A DNA stretch of 64,000 nt from HXMU1420-13 sp963691715 (GTDB lineage Bacteria > Bacteroidota > Rhodothermia > Balneolales > Balneolaceae). Both the position numbers and the translations under genes were made by a program. Positions 10,082-18,059 of the stretch are shown one piece after another. Every line of letters begins with the position of its first letter. Within the stretch, counting starts at the first letter, position 1. Location: NCBI GenBank assembly GCA_963691715.1, contig OY829281.1:1984001-2048000 (forward strand), in the 5' to 3' direction. The notes beneath the pieces were generated by a model that searched no databases, was not told where the DNA came from, and saw only the letters and a program-made list of their open reading frames with translations.

Positions 10082-10639
10082 TTATGTAGTGGATTCAACT
10101 TGGTTTACATCCACCTCTACGGGGGTGCGTCTGCCGAATATGCTCACTAATACTCTGAGCTTCAATTTATCAGCATTTACTTCCTGCACAGTTCCATCAA
10201 AATCTTTGAATGGACCAGAGATCACTTTAATCATGTCTCCTTCGCTGTAAGGAATATCAACGTTCCGTAATTCTTCACCAGCTTCTTGCACTCTACCAAT
10301 GATGCGTTTGACTTCGTGCTTCTTAAGTGGTGTTGGCACCGTTTGCTGTTTCCCTACCTTTAGGAAACCTAGGCAAGATGGTGCGCTTTGTATGAGGTTA
10401 TTCACCTCTTCATCATAATGAGTATTCAATAAAATATATCCAGGAAAGAAATTTTTCTCACGTGTACGTTTCTTTCCACCACGAATTTCTACAACAGTTT
10501 CTGTTGGTACCAAAACATCAAGTATTTTATCACTCAAGTTTTGTTCTTCGATTTCGCGGTCTAGGAATTCTTTAACTTTCTTTTCATGGCTGGAAAAGCA
10601 TCTGACTACATACCACCCATGTTCTAATTCTTTACTCAT
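10082..10639 (-). CDS. nusG: transcription termination/antitermination factor NusG
   Basis: Elongation factor that binds RNA polymerase beta' and couples transcription to translation or Rho; 185 aa. The N-terminal NGN domain begins HGWYVVRCFSSHEKKVKEFL and contains FFPGYILL. The C-terminal KOW domain contains EGDMIKVISGPFKDFDGTVQEV. The start overlaps the secE stop by four bases (ATGA), so translation of the two is probably coupled. secE-nusG next to rplK is the standard arrangement. Confidence 0.98.
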   Translation of the reverse strand: MSKELEHGWYVVRCFSSHEKKVKEFLDREIEEQNLSDKILDVLVPTETVVEIRGGKKRTREKNFFPGYILLNTHYDEEVNNLIQSAPSCLGFLKVGKQQTVPTPLKKHEVKRIIGRVQEAGEELRNVDIPYSEGDMIKVISGPFKDFDGTVQEVNADKLKLRVLVSIFGRRTPVEVDVNQVESTT

Positions 10640-10821
10640 AATTTGTAAATAGCTTCAAGTACTGTACTATATAATTGATCTACACCAAATATAAAGGTAG
10701 ACAGTATAATCGAGAACACAACTACAATTATAGTATTATCAATTAACTCTTGTTGTGTTGGCCAACTGACTTTTTTAAACTCAGCAACTACACTCTCGAA
10801 AAATTTAGTAAGCTTATTCAT
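10636..10821 (-). CDS. secE: preprotein translocase subunit SecE
   Basis: Small essential subunit of the SecYEG protein channel in the inner membrane. The 61-aa protein has the short one-helix form typical outside Proteobacteria. It consists of an amphipathic region (FFESVVAEFKKVSWPTQQELI) carrying the conserved VSWPT motif, then one membrane helix at about residues 29-50. It lies directly after tRNA-Trp and overlaps nusG by 4 nt. Confidence 0.96.
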   Translation of the reverse strand: MNKLTKFFESVVAEFKKVSWPTQQELIDNTIIVVVFSIILSTFIFGVDQLYSTVLEAIYKL

Positions 10822-10837
10822 ATCAATGTTTAGTTTG

Positions 10838-10910
10838 CACGGGCGGAGAGACTCGAACTCCCGACACCTGGTTTTGGAGACCAGTGCTCTACCAGCTGAG
10901 CTACGCCCGT
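10838..10910 (-). tRNA. trnW: tRNA-Trp (CCA anticodon)
   Basis: 73-nt cloverleaf with a perfect 7-bp acceptor stem (ACGGGCG with CGCCCGT) and discriminator G. The anticodon loop CTCCAAA gives anticodon CCA, and the T arm contains GTTCGAGTC. The 3' CCA is not encoded. Its position between tuf and secE is conserved across many bacteria. Confidence 0.97.
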
Positions 10911-10918
10911 TAATACAT

Positions 10919-10947
10919 AAGAGTAGGTAGTGTAACCACCTACTCTT
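10919..10947 (-). promoter_or_regulatory. 10-bp stem-loop between tuf and tRNA-Trp
   Basis: Perfect inverted repeat AAGAGTAGGT / ACCTACTCTT with a 9-nt loop, 8 nt ahead of tRNA-Trp on the transcript. No U-tract follows. It is more likely an RNA-processing or mRNA 3'-end stabilising hairpin, separating tuf mRNA from the tRNA, than a terminator. The function is inference. Confidence 0.55.
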
Positions 10948-10976
10948 AATGTTTTAACTTCTTTGCTAATCTTCTG

Positions 10977-12164
10977 TTAATCTAAGATTTTAGTTACCAC
11001 ACCTGCGCCCACTGTGCGGCCACCTTCGCGGATTGCAAAACGCAGCCCTTCTTCCATCGCTACCGGCTGAATGAGTTCTACATCCAATTTCACATTGTCT
11101 CCAGGCATTACCATCTCCACTCCACTCGGCAACTCACATGCGCCTGTTACATCCGTTGTACGGAAATAGAACTGTGGACGGTAGCCTTTGAAAAACGGCG
11201 TGTGTCTTCCACCTTCGTCTTTGCTCAACACATACACCTCACACTCAAACTTCTTATGTGGGTTTATTGAACCTGGCTTACACAATACCATACCACGCTG
11301 AATATCATCTTTGCTTATCCCACGCAATAAAATCCCTGCATTATCTCCTGCCTCGCCTTGATCTAACAAACGACGAAACATCTCTATGCCCGTTACTACA
11401 CTCTTCATCGGCTCTTCGATGATCCCAACGATCTCTACTTCCTCGTTGATCTTAATCACTCCACGCTCAATCCGGCCCGTGGCCACTGTACCACGACCTG
11501 TAATCGAGAATACATCTTCCACCGGCATCAAGAACGGCTTGTCTACATCTCGCTCTGGAGTAGGTATGGTCTCATCTACAGCAGCAATCAATTCCACTAC
11601 CTTCTCTTCCCACTGCGCTTCACCATTAAGTGCTCCTAAAGCAGATCCCTGAATCACAGGTATATCATCACCGTCAAACTCGTAACTAGATAACAACTCA
11701 CGCACTTCAAGCTCAACCAACTCCAACAACTCCTCGTCGTCTACTAAGTCAACCTTGTTCATGAATACCACAATCTGCGGCACCCCTACCTGACGTGCAA
11801 GCAAGATATGCTCTCTGGTCTGTGGCATAGGACCATCGGTTGCAGCCACCACTAGAATCGCTCCATCCATCTGCGCCGCTCCTGTAACCATGTTCTTCAC
11901 GTAATCAGCGTGACCCGGACAATCCACATGCGCATAATGACGCACTTCGCTTTCATATTCCACATGAGCTGTGGCTATGGTTATTCCACGCTCTCGCTCT
12001 TCTGGGGCATTATCGATCTGATCGAATGCTTGCGCTTCTCCTCCCCATGTTTTAGCCATTACTGCCGTAATCGCCGCCGTTAAGGTTGTCTTACCATGAT
12101 CTACGTGTCCAATGGTGCCCACATTCACATGCGGCTTGGTGCGTTGAAAGGTCTCTTTTGCCAT
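10977..12164 (-). CDS. tuf: translation elongation factor Tu
   Basis: GTPase that delivers aminoacyl-tRNA to the ribosome, 395 aa, normal length. The P-loop GHVDHGKT is at residues 19-26, followed by the switch I region (EERERGITIATAHVEYE), DCPGH, and the guanine-specificity motif NKVD at about 136. Domains 2 and 3 are complete, ending GRTVGAGVVTKILD. It is flanked by tRNA genes on both sides, as in many bacteria. Base composition is noticeably more GC-rich than its neighbours, as expected for codon bias in a very highly expressed gene. Confidence 0.99.
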   Translation of the reverse strand: MAKETFQRTKPHVNVGTIGHVDHGKTTLTAAITAVMAKTWGGEAQAFDQIDNAPEERERGITIATAHVEYESEVRHYAHVDCPGHADYVKNMVTGAAQMDGAILVVAATDGPMPQTREHILLARQVGVPQIVVFMNKVDLVDDEELLELVELEVRELLSSYEFDGDDIPVIQGSALGALNGEAQWEEKVVELIAAVDETIPTPERDVDKPFLMPVEDVFSITGRGTVATGRIERGVIKINEEVEIVGIIEEPMKSVVTGIEMFRRLLDQGEAGDNAGILLRGISKDDIQRGMVLCKPGSINPHKKFECEVYVLSKDEGGRHTPFFKGYRPQFYFRTTDVTGACELPSGVEMVMPGDNVKLDVELIQPVAMEEGLRFAIREGGRTVGAGVVTKILD

Positions 12165-12210
12165 TTTTTAAATGTGTTATTAAGTAAAGTTTAAAAAGTT
12201 TGTTCCAGCG

Positions 12211-12282
<72 letters not shown>

Positions 12283-12290
12283 ATTGGTTG

Positions 12291-12363
12291 AGCGAGCGAC
12301 CGGGATCGAACCGGCAACATTCAGCTTGGAAGGCTGACACTCTACCAATTGAGTTACGCTCGC
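12291..12363 (-). tRNA. trnG: tRNA-Gly (TCC anticodon)
   Basis: 73-nt cloverleaf with acceptor GCGAGCG/CGCTCGC and discriminator T. The anticodon loop CTTCCAA gives TCC. T arm GTTCGATCC. Located 8 nt upstream of tRNA-Thr(GGT). Confidence 0.97.
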
Positions 12364-12373
12364 AATATGTTTG

Positions 12374-12456
12374 TGGGGAGAGCAGGATTCGAACCTACGA
12401 AGTCGTAAGACAACAGATTTACAGTCTGCCCCAGTTGGCCGCTTTGGTATCTCCCC
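12374..12456 (-). tRNA. trnY: tRNA-Tyr (GTA anticodon)
   Basis: 83-nt class II tRNA with a long variable arm (GTTGTCTTACGACTTC region). Acceptor GGGGAGA/TCTCCCC, discriminator A. Anticodon loop CTGTAAA gives GTA. Confidence 0.97.
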
Positions 12457-12468
12457 TTCCACAACATG

Positions 12469-12541
12469 AGCCAGTGACCGGATTCGAACCGATGACCGAC
12501 GGTTTACAAAACCGTTGCTCTACCAACTGAGCTACACTGGC
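12469..12541 (-). tRNA. trnT: tRNA-Thr (TGT anticodon)
   Basis: 73-nt cloverleaf with acceptor GCCAGTG/CACTGGC and discriminator T. Anticodon stem ACGGT/ACCGT encloses loop TTTGTAA, anticodon TGT. It is the first gene of the tRNA-tuf-secE-nusG-ribosomal-protein-rpoBC transcription unit, directly downstream of the promoter-like sequence at 12560-12588. Confidence 0.97.
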
Positions 12542-12559
12542 ATTTTGCGAAAGACTTAA

Positions 12560-12588
12560 AAAATACCTATCAATCCAAAAATTGTCAA
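12560..12588 (-). promoter_or_regulatory. candidate promoter of the tRNA-tuf-rpl-rpo operon
   Basis: On the minus strand TTGACA (12583-12588) is followed after exactly 17 nt by TATTTT (12560-12565), and the first tRNA begins 18 nt later. The -35 is a perfect sigma70 consensus, and no other promoter-like sequence is as good in the gap to the DedA gene. This is sequence evidence only. Confidence 0.6.
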
Positions 12589-12618
12589 CCATTGGTTTCA
12601 CAAAAATTTCTTTATAAA

Positions 12619-13260
12619 TCAATTACTTTCATTAGTCTTTTTCTTCTTAAAATATGAGAGCAAAATTCTGCTGATAATCAGTAATGATATCCCCAATAAA
12701 ATCAACTTTCCATAAGCGGTTAAATAGTTCCCAATTATTGCCCAATTTTCTTTGACTAACCATCCAGAACCTATCAGAATAGCATTCCATAGTACAGAAC
12801 TTATAAATGAACTGAATGTAGTTTGCGTAATTTTGAGATCCGAAACACCAGCAGTTAATGAAATAACAGAGCGTGTACCTGCTAAAAATCTATTGCTTAC
12901 CACAACCCATTGGCCATACTTTTGCATCCAAGTCTTAGCGATTTTTATATACTTGTACTTAAAAAATTTTAATAAAAAATACTCATGTGTGTTCGTGGAA
13001 ATCTGATGTTCCAACTTCTTGCCAAGCCAATACATATTCATAAAACCCAGTACCGAGGCTAAAACGGTAAAAATCCAAATTGGAATTAAGCTAACTAGTC
13101 CTTCTGCAGCCAAATATCCACTAAAAACAATAAGTATGTCTCCTGGTATTGGAGGAAGAATATTCTCTAGGTAGGCTATTAGAGTAAAAGCTACATACAC
13201 TTTAAATGGGCTAACTTGTGCTACCCAATCGATGACAACTTGCACCACTTGGTCAACCAT
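12619..13260 (-). CDS. DedA/VTT-family inner membrane protein
   Basis: Polytopic membrane protein, 213 aa. DedA (SNARE-associated/VTT) proteins include undecaprenyl-phosphate and phospholipid flippases. Characteristic features are the re-entrant loop sequence PPIPGDILIVFSGYLA near residue 36 and the RFLAGTRSVISLTAG motif near residue 121. Membrane segments follow, and the tail is Lys-rich (FKKKKTNES). It is on the same strand as ispF, whose stop codon ends 4 nt upstream of this start, so it is the distal gene of the queA-ispD-ispF-dedA unit. The exact substrate cannot be told. Confidence 0.85.
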   Translation of the reverse strand: MVDQVVQVVIDWVAQVSPFKVYVAFTLIAYLENILPPIPGDILIVFSGYLAAEGLVSLIPIWIFTVLASVLGFMNMYWLGKKLEHQISTNTHEYFLLKFFKYKYIKIAKTWMQKYGQWVVVSNRFLAGTRSVISLTAGVSDLKITQTTFSSFISSVLWNAILIGSGWLVKENWAIIGNYLTAYGKLILLGISLLIISRILLSYFKKKKTNESN

Positions 13261-13264
13261 ATTC

Positions 13265-13738
13265 TCACATCGGCTTTAACAGTGCGGTAGCAGTTGCTGA
13301 TATTCCTTCTTCTCTACCAACGAATCCCATTTTCTCAGAGGTAGTAGCCTTCACAGATATTTGATGTATTGAAAGACCCAAATCAACAGCAATGGTTTCT
13401 CTTATTTTTTTTATATGAGGCATAAGTTTAGGACGTTCAGCAATTACTGTAGCATCTATATTTCCAATCTCAAACCCTTCATTTTTCACGAGCTCATAAC
13501 AATGCTTTAATAATTCACGACTATTTGCATCTTTATACGCTGGATCATTATCCGGAAAATGTTGACCTATATCACCTAGTGCTACTGCTCCTAAAATTGC
13601 ATCCGTTATAGCATGTAACAAAACGTCTGCATCTGAGTGTCCATATAAGCCTTTTTCAAAAGGAACTTCAACTCCTCCAATTATTAAGGGGCGATCTTTA
13701 ACTAATTTATGAGTGTCAAATCCATATCCGATTCTCAT
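13265..13738 (-). CDS. ispF: 2-C-methyl-D-erythritol 2,4-cyclodiphosphate synthase
   Basis: Fifth enzyme of the MEP isoprenoid pathway, forming MEcPP from CDP-methylerythritol 2-phosphate. 157 aa, normal length. The zinc/substrate motif RIGYGFDTHKL is at the N-terminus, GHSDADVLLHAITDAILG at about 33-50, and DIGQHFPDNDP follows. The C-terminal VKATTSEKMGFVGREEG is also diagnostic. The start overlaps the ispD stop by 4 nt (ATGA), so the two consecutive-acting enzymes are translationally coupled. Confidence 0.97.
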   Translation of the reverse strand: MRIGYGFDTHKLVKDRPLIIGGVEVPFEKGLYGHSDADVLLHAITDAILGAVALGDIGQHFPDNDPAYKDANSRELLKHCYELVKNEGFEIGNIDATVIAERPKLMPHIKKIRETIAVDLGLSIHQISVKATTSEKMGFVGREEGISATATALLKPM

Positions 13739-14433
13739 ATTTCCTCATTTTCCTTTAAAATCATTTCTGCAATTTTCAAATCTATTGGATATGTAATTTT
13801 TAAATTTTTACGGTCACCTTCCACAATTTTTATATCCCCTCCAATTCTTTCAACTAAAGATGCATCATCTGTTCCAAAAAAATCTTTTTCTATGGCAGAA
13901 TTATATGCTTTAGTTAGAAGTTCCCTTCGAAATATCTGCGGTGTTTGGGCTTGCCATAATGATGTACGATTTGGTGTATCTATGATGGTCTGATTTTCCC
14001 CTACCTTTTTAATTGTATCTTTTGCTGGCACCCCCACTATAGCCCCACCATAAGTTAACGCCCTTTTACACACCTTTTTAATTAAATGCCAGTCGATGAA
14101 AGGGCGAACTGCATCATGAACAGCAACTAAATCAACATCATCATGAAGGAATTTTAATCCATTATTGATTGAAAATTGTCGTTCACTCCCACCAACAATT
14201 ACATCAAATTGGACCTTATTTTTTGGAAGTGATTCACAAATAATTTCGACTTCATTCAACCATTCCTTAGAAGTAGGAATGATGATTTGAATTAGAGAAT
14301 CTAATTTCAGGAACGCATTAATGGTATGCCATATAATTGGCTTGTCACCTAAAATGATAAATGGTTTGGGCTTGAAGGAACCCATGCGAGTTCCAGAACC
14401 TGCCGCCGGTATAATTACCGCCAGCTTCTCCAC
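13735..14433 (-). CDS. ispD: 2-C-methyl-D-erythritol 4-phosphate cytidylyltransferase
   Basis: Third enzyme of the MEP pathway, transferring CMP to methylerythritol 4-phosphate. 232 aa. The nucleotidyltransferase signature IIPAAGSGTRMG is at residues 7-18 with the conserved KPKPFIILGDKPI after it. VAVHDAVRPF is in the middle and DTPNRTSLWQAQTPQIF is the substrate loop. It lies 4 nt after the queA stop and overlaps ispF; IspE is not in this window. Confidence 0.96.
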   Translation of the reverse strand: MEKLAVIIPAAGSGTRMGSFKPKPFIILGDKPIIWHTINAFLKLDSLIQIIIPTSKEWLNEVEIICESLPKNKVQFDVIVGGSERQFSINNGLKFLHDDVDLVAVHDAVRPFIDWHLIKKVCKRALTYGGAIVGVPAKDTIKKVGENQTIIDTPNRTSLWQAQTPQIFRRELLTKAYNSAIEKDFFGTDDASLVERIGGDIKIVEGDRKNLKITYPIDLKIAEMILKENEEI

Positions 14434-14437
14434 AGAA

Positions 14438-15493
14438 TTAAATAATTATCATTGCATCGCCAAAAGAAAACAGACGATAATTATCCTTTTTTGCTTGCTC
14501 AAAAGCTTCCATCAAAAAATCATAACCAGCAAATGCTGCCCCCATCATCAACAGGGTAGATTCAGGTCTGTGGAAATTAGTGATTAGACATTCGGTTATT
14601 TTAAATTGATAAGGTGGATATATGAATTTGTCTGTCCAACCAGTTCCCATTTTTGACATACCGCTTGCCATAACACTCGTTTCTATAGCTCGAACTACAC
14701 TTGCGCCAACAGCAACTACTTTATTTCTCTTTTTCTTGAGGGTTATATTTATTTTATCTGAGGTATCCATAGAAATAAAATAATTTTCAGAATCCATTCT
14801 ATGTTTAGTCAAATCTTCTACTTCTACGTTTCTGAATGTTCCCCATCCTATGTGGAGAGTAATAGGTAAAAATTCAACCCCTTTGGCTTTGATCTTTTCT
14901 ACCAACTCATCCGTGAAATGAAGCGCTGCAGTAGGTGCGGCAACAGCACCTCGTTCTTTAGCAAATATGGTTTGATATTGTTTTTTATCTTCTTCTCTAG
15001 GCTCCCTTTCGATATATGGAGGTAATGGCATTTTACCAAGTATATCTAATCTTTCATACAGTTCTTCATTAGGGCCATCAAATAAGAATCGAATGGTTCT
15101 ACCACGAGAAGTTGTATTATCTACTACTTCCGCCATTAACTCGCAATCACCTTCCCCAAAATAGAGCTTGTTGCCAATTCTAATTTTTCTCGCTGGCTCT
15201 ACCAACACATCCCACAGCATATTTTCTGGCTGCAACTCTCTTAAGAGAAACACTTCAATATCAGCTTCTGTTTTTTCTTTTTTCCCATTTAGACGTGCCG
15301 GGAATACTTTAGTGTTATTATAAACAACAACATCACCCTCATTTAAATATTCATGTAAGTCAGAAAACTTTCGATGCTCAATAGTTTTCTCAGCACGATT
15401 AAGTACCATGAGTCGAGAATCATCGCGTTTTGTGTGTGGAGTGTCAGGAATATTTAATCCTTCTAATTCGTATCTAAAATCGGTGAGTTTCAT
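14438..15493 (-). CDS. queA: S-adenosylmethionine:tRNA ribosyltransferase-isomerase
   Basis: Makes epoxyqueuosine in the anticodon wobble position of Tyr, His, Asn and Asp tRNAs. 351 aa. Signatures are the N-terminal LIP-like segment (LNIPDTPHTKRDDSRLMVL), YNNTKVFPARL, APTAALHFTDEL, HIGWGTFRNVEVEDLTKHRMDSE and NFHRPESTLLMMGAAFAGYD. First gene of the queA-ispD-ispF-dedA unit, divergent from the secreted-protein gene at 15666. Confidence 0.97.
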   Translation of the reverse strand: MKLTDFRYELEGLNIPDTPHTKRDDSRLMVLNRAEKTIEHRKFSDLHEYLNEGDVVVYNNTKVFPARLNGKKEKTEADIEVFLLRELQPENMLWDVLVEPARKIRIGNKLYFGEGDCELMAEVVDNTTSRGRTIRFLFDGPNEELYERLDILGKMPLPPYIEREPREEDKKQYQTIFAKERGAVAAPTAALHFTDELVEKIKAKGVEFLPITLHIGWGTFRNVEVEDLTKHRMDSENYFISMDTSDKINITLKKKRNKVVAVGASVVRAIETSVMASGMSKMGTGWTDKFIYPPYQFKITECLITNFHRPESTLLMMGAAFAGYDFLMEAFEQAKKDNYRLFSFGDAMIII

Positions 15494-15665
15494 CTCTCGG
15501 ATTTCGTTAATTTGTTGTCAATTTATAAACTTTCAAAAGAGGAAAAAGATAAGCTTTTTATACTTTTAGATCAATTAAAAATACACACCACTATATTTTA
15601 CTTACAGTAACCATTTTGTTATACTAATAGATATATTTCCACGTATTCAGTGAAATCACAACCCA

Positions 15666-16166
15666 ATGAAGAAACTCAGCTTTTTTATATTTTTTGTTAT
15701 TTGTTCTCAATTGACATTCGCTCAATACCGGTCTGACTTACCCACCTATTTCGACTACACAGGACCATTAATCGATGAGCGTGCACCAACCGTGCAACAT
15801 AGTTTAAATAGATTCTTTAGCAACATTGAAATGTCGCATTCCTACAGTATGTCGTTTAGTTCCTTTGGAGGTAATTACCAAAATATGAATGCATACACCA
15901 ATACTATGCAGTTCAATATCAGTGATCGTATGAATGGCCGTGTAGATATCTCTTTCTTACACTCTCCATTTGGGGGGAATCAAAACTTCTTAGGTTCAAG
16001 CAACATGCAGAACCAAGTTATCATTAGAAACGCAGAATTGAATTATAAACTAAGCGACAAAGCTTTTTTACGAGTTCAATACCAACAACTTCCCAGAGGT
16101 TTTGGATATAACCCATATGGATTTAATAGGTACAATAGATATCGTAATAATTGGATGTGGTATTAA
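15666..16166 (+). CDS. secreted protein of unknown function
   Basis: 166 aa with a clear Sec signal peptide (MKKLSFFIFFVICSQLTFA, cleavage near residue 19). The mature part is rich in Asn, Tyr, Ser and Phe. It alternates polar and aromatic residues (for example FNISDRMNGRVDISFLHSPF and AELNYKLSDKAFLRVQYQQLP), as in outer-membrane beta strands, and ends in a Tyr/Arg/Asn/Trp-rich tail. It could be a small periplasmic or outer-membrane protein; the family is not recognised. It precedes the LytR_C gene by 11 nt and is probably co-transcribed with it. Confidence 0.7.
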   Translation: MKKLSFFIFFVICSQLTFAQYRSDLPTYFDYTGPLIDERAPTVQHSLNRFFSNIEMSHSYSMSFSSFGGNYQNMNAYTNTMQFNISDRMNGRVDISFLHSPFGGNQNFLGSSNMQNQVIIRNAELNYKLSDKAFLRVQYQQLPRGFGYNPYGFNRYNRYRNNWMWY

Positions 16167-16177
16167 ATTTTTTTTGA

Positions 16178-16645
16178 ATGACAGACCCTTCTTCTGATAG
16201 TCAACATTCATCCATCAACCAATTACTGCTCAATACTGCTATCGGCTTTTTGAGTATCTTATTAATTGTACTTCTATTCGCTTTAGGAACTCGAGTAGTT
16301 TATCCTCGAATATTGAATACTAGAGCGGAAAGTAACTCTCAACTAATAAGCAATATCATTCAAATTGAAGTGCTGAATGGATGTGGTGTTGCCGGTATAG
16401 CAAACCGTTACACAGGGATAATGAGAAAAAATGGGTTTGATGTAGTAGAAACAGGGAATTTCGACCATTTTGAACTTAAAAATACAATCGTGATTTCTCG
16501 GAGTGGTGTTATGAAAAATGCACAACAAATTGCATCTGCTCTAGGCATTGATAAAGAGAACATTATTAGGGAAGAATCACCCGATTATTATTTAGATGTG
16601 ACCGTAGTAATAGGTCATGATTTTGAACAGCTTAACACAGAATAA
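16178..16645 (+). CDS. LytR C-terminal-domain membrane protein
   Basis: 155 aa with one N-terminal membrane helix at about residues 18-38 (TAIGFLSILLIVLLFALGT). It is followed by a LytR_C-type domain: IEVLNGCGVAGIANRYTGIMRKNGFDVVE, then ISRSGVMKNAQQIASALG. This domain occurs at the C-terminus of LytR-CpsA-Psr ligases but here stands alone, probably in the periplasm. The stop abuts the rsfS start with no gap, an arrangement I associate with related genomes; a link to the cell envelope is inference. Confidence 0.75.
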   Translation: MTDPSSDSQHSSINQLLLNTAIGFLSILLIVLLFALGTRVVYPRILNTRAESNSQLISNIIQIEVLNGCGVAGIANRYTGIMRKNGFDVVETGNFDHFELKNTIVISRSGVMKNAQQIASALGIDKENIIREESPDYYLDVTVVIGHDFEQLNTE

Positions 16646-17041
16646 ATGGTAAATATTAACCAACCAGCAAACGATCAATTTCAAACTAAACCCGATTCAA
16701 AAAGTTTAGTAGAGCTAGTTGTCGAAGGGATGAAGGAGAAAAAAGCGTCAGACATTACTGTGATGGATGTATCAGATCTTACAACACTTACCGATTATTT
16801 TGTTATTTGTAGTGGCAACTCTGATACCCAAAATAAAGCCATCTCTGATTCTATTGAAGAAGAGGTTCTAAAACAAACGGGAGAAAAACCATGGAAAAAG
16901 GAAGGGATACAAGCAAGAAATTGGATCATACTTGACTTTATAAATATTGTAGTTCATGTAATGAGCAAAGAGAAACGCCAATTTTATAGTATTGAAAGAG
17001 TTTGGAATGATGCTCGTATTACTCATATCGAAAATGAATAA
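16646..17041 (+). CDS. rsfS: ribosome silencing factor RsfS
   Basis: Binds L14 on the 50S subunit and blocks subunit joining when nutrients are low. 131 aa. Conserved segments are KKASDITVMDVSDLTTLTDYFVICSGNSDTQ and WIILDFINIVVHVMSKEKRQFYSIERVWNDA. It immediately follows the LytR_C gene (TAA ATG) and is immediately followed by the dehydrogenase gene in the same manner, so the three are clearly one transcription unit. Confidence 0.95.
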   Translation: MVNINQPANDQFQTKPDSKSLVELVVEGMKEKKASDITVMDVSDLTTLTDYFVICSGNSDTQNKAISDSIEEEVLKQTGEKPWKKEGIQARNWIILDFINIVVHVMSKEKRQFYSIERVWNDARITHIENE

Positions 17042-18022
17042 ATGAGTAAACCAAAGCCTCGAATTTTAATTACTGAACCGATTCCAGAATCGGTAATCAA
17101 GTATCTTTCAGAATTTGGGGAGGTTACTGTTGGTGAAAAGGGCAGGTATCTAGATGAAAAACATCTAATATCCGATATTGCATCTTTTGATGGTCTACTT
17201 TCTATGCTTTCTAATCCAGTAACTGCTCGCGTTTTGAAAGCTGCTACGCATCTGAAAATAGTGGCAAATTTCGCGGTAGGCTACAATAATATTGATATTA
17301 ACATGGCTGCGAATCTAGGGATAAAAGTAGCAAATACCCCTAATGTTCTTACTGAGGGTTGTGGAGATTTTGCTATGGCTTTATTAATGGCGACAAGTAG
17401 AAATTTCTACCAGGCTGAAAAATATTTACGTGAAGGTGGTTTTAAAGGATGGGAACCACTTGGTTTTCTTGGCCCAGAGCTACGAGGAAGAAAACTTGGC
17501 ATTATTGGGATGGGAAGAATTGGACAAGCATTTGCAAAGCGTGCTATAGCTTTCGGAATGGACATACAATATTGTAATAGACGTCCATTACCACAACATA
17601 TCGAAAATGAGCTTGACGCAACATATATTCCTGATATAAATCAAATAGCATCAAGTTCCGATGTTCTTAGCCTTAATTGTCCTCTTACTCCAGAAACGCA
17701 TCATTTAGTGAATAAAGAACTATTACATCTGATGCCAAAACATGCCTTACTGATAAACATCTCGCGTGGGCCGGTGGTAGATGAAGCTGCTTTAGCTCAT
17801 GCTTTACATAATGGTATCATTTTTGGCGCCGGATTGGATGTATTCGAAGAAGAACCAACCGTTCATCCAGATTTACTTTCAGCACCTAACTGCACCATTC
17901 TTCCTCATATTGCCAGTGCTACCTATGAAACTAGAAAAGCCATTGGAATGCTTGCAGCTGATGCGATTATAAAAGTACTTTCTGGGGAACCTGATACAAG
18001 TATCATGAATCTTATATCTTAA
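17042..18022 (+). CDS. D-isomer 2-hydroxyacid dehydrogenase (glyoxylate/hydroxypyruvate reductase type)
   Basis: NAD(P)-dependent dehydrogenase acting on a 2-hydroxyacid such as glycerate or glyoxylate, 326 aa. The Rossmann signature GRKLGIIGMGRIGQAFAKRA is at about residues 149-168. The catalytic Arg lies in NISRGPVVDEAAL, Glu in the LDVFEEEP segment, and His in ILPHIASAT. No ACT domain, so it is not a long SerA. Start directly abuts rsfS. Exact substrate cannot be told. Confidence 0.88.
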   Translation: MSKPKPRILITEPIPESVIKYLSEFGEVTVGEKGRYLDEKHLISDIASFDGLLSMLSNPVTARVLKAATHLKIVANFAVGYNNIDINMAANLGIKVANTPNVLTEGCGDFAMALLMATSRNFYQAEKYLREGGFKGWEPLGFLGPELRGRKLGIIGMGRIGQAFAKRAIAFGMDIQYCNRRPLPQHIENELDATYIPDINQIASSSDVLSLNCPLTPETHHLVNKELLHLMPKHALLINISRGPVVDEAALAHALHNGIIFGAGLDVFEEEPTVHPDLLSAPNCTILPHIASATYETRKAIGMLAADAIIKVLSGEPDTSIMNLIS

Positions 18023-18059
18023 CAGGTACAACACTTATAATTTTTTGCGTTGGAAATGA

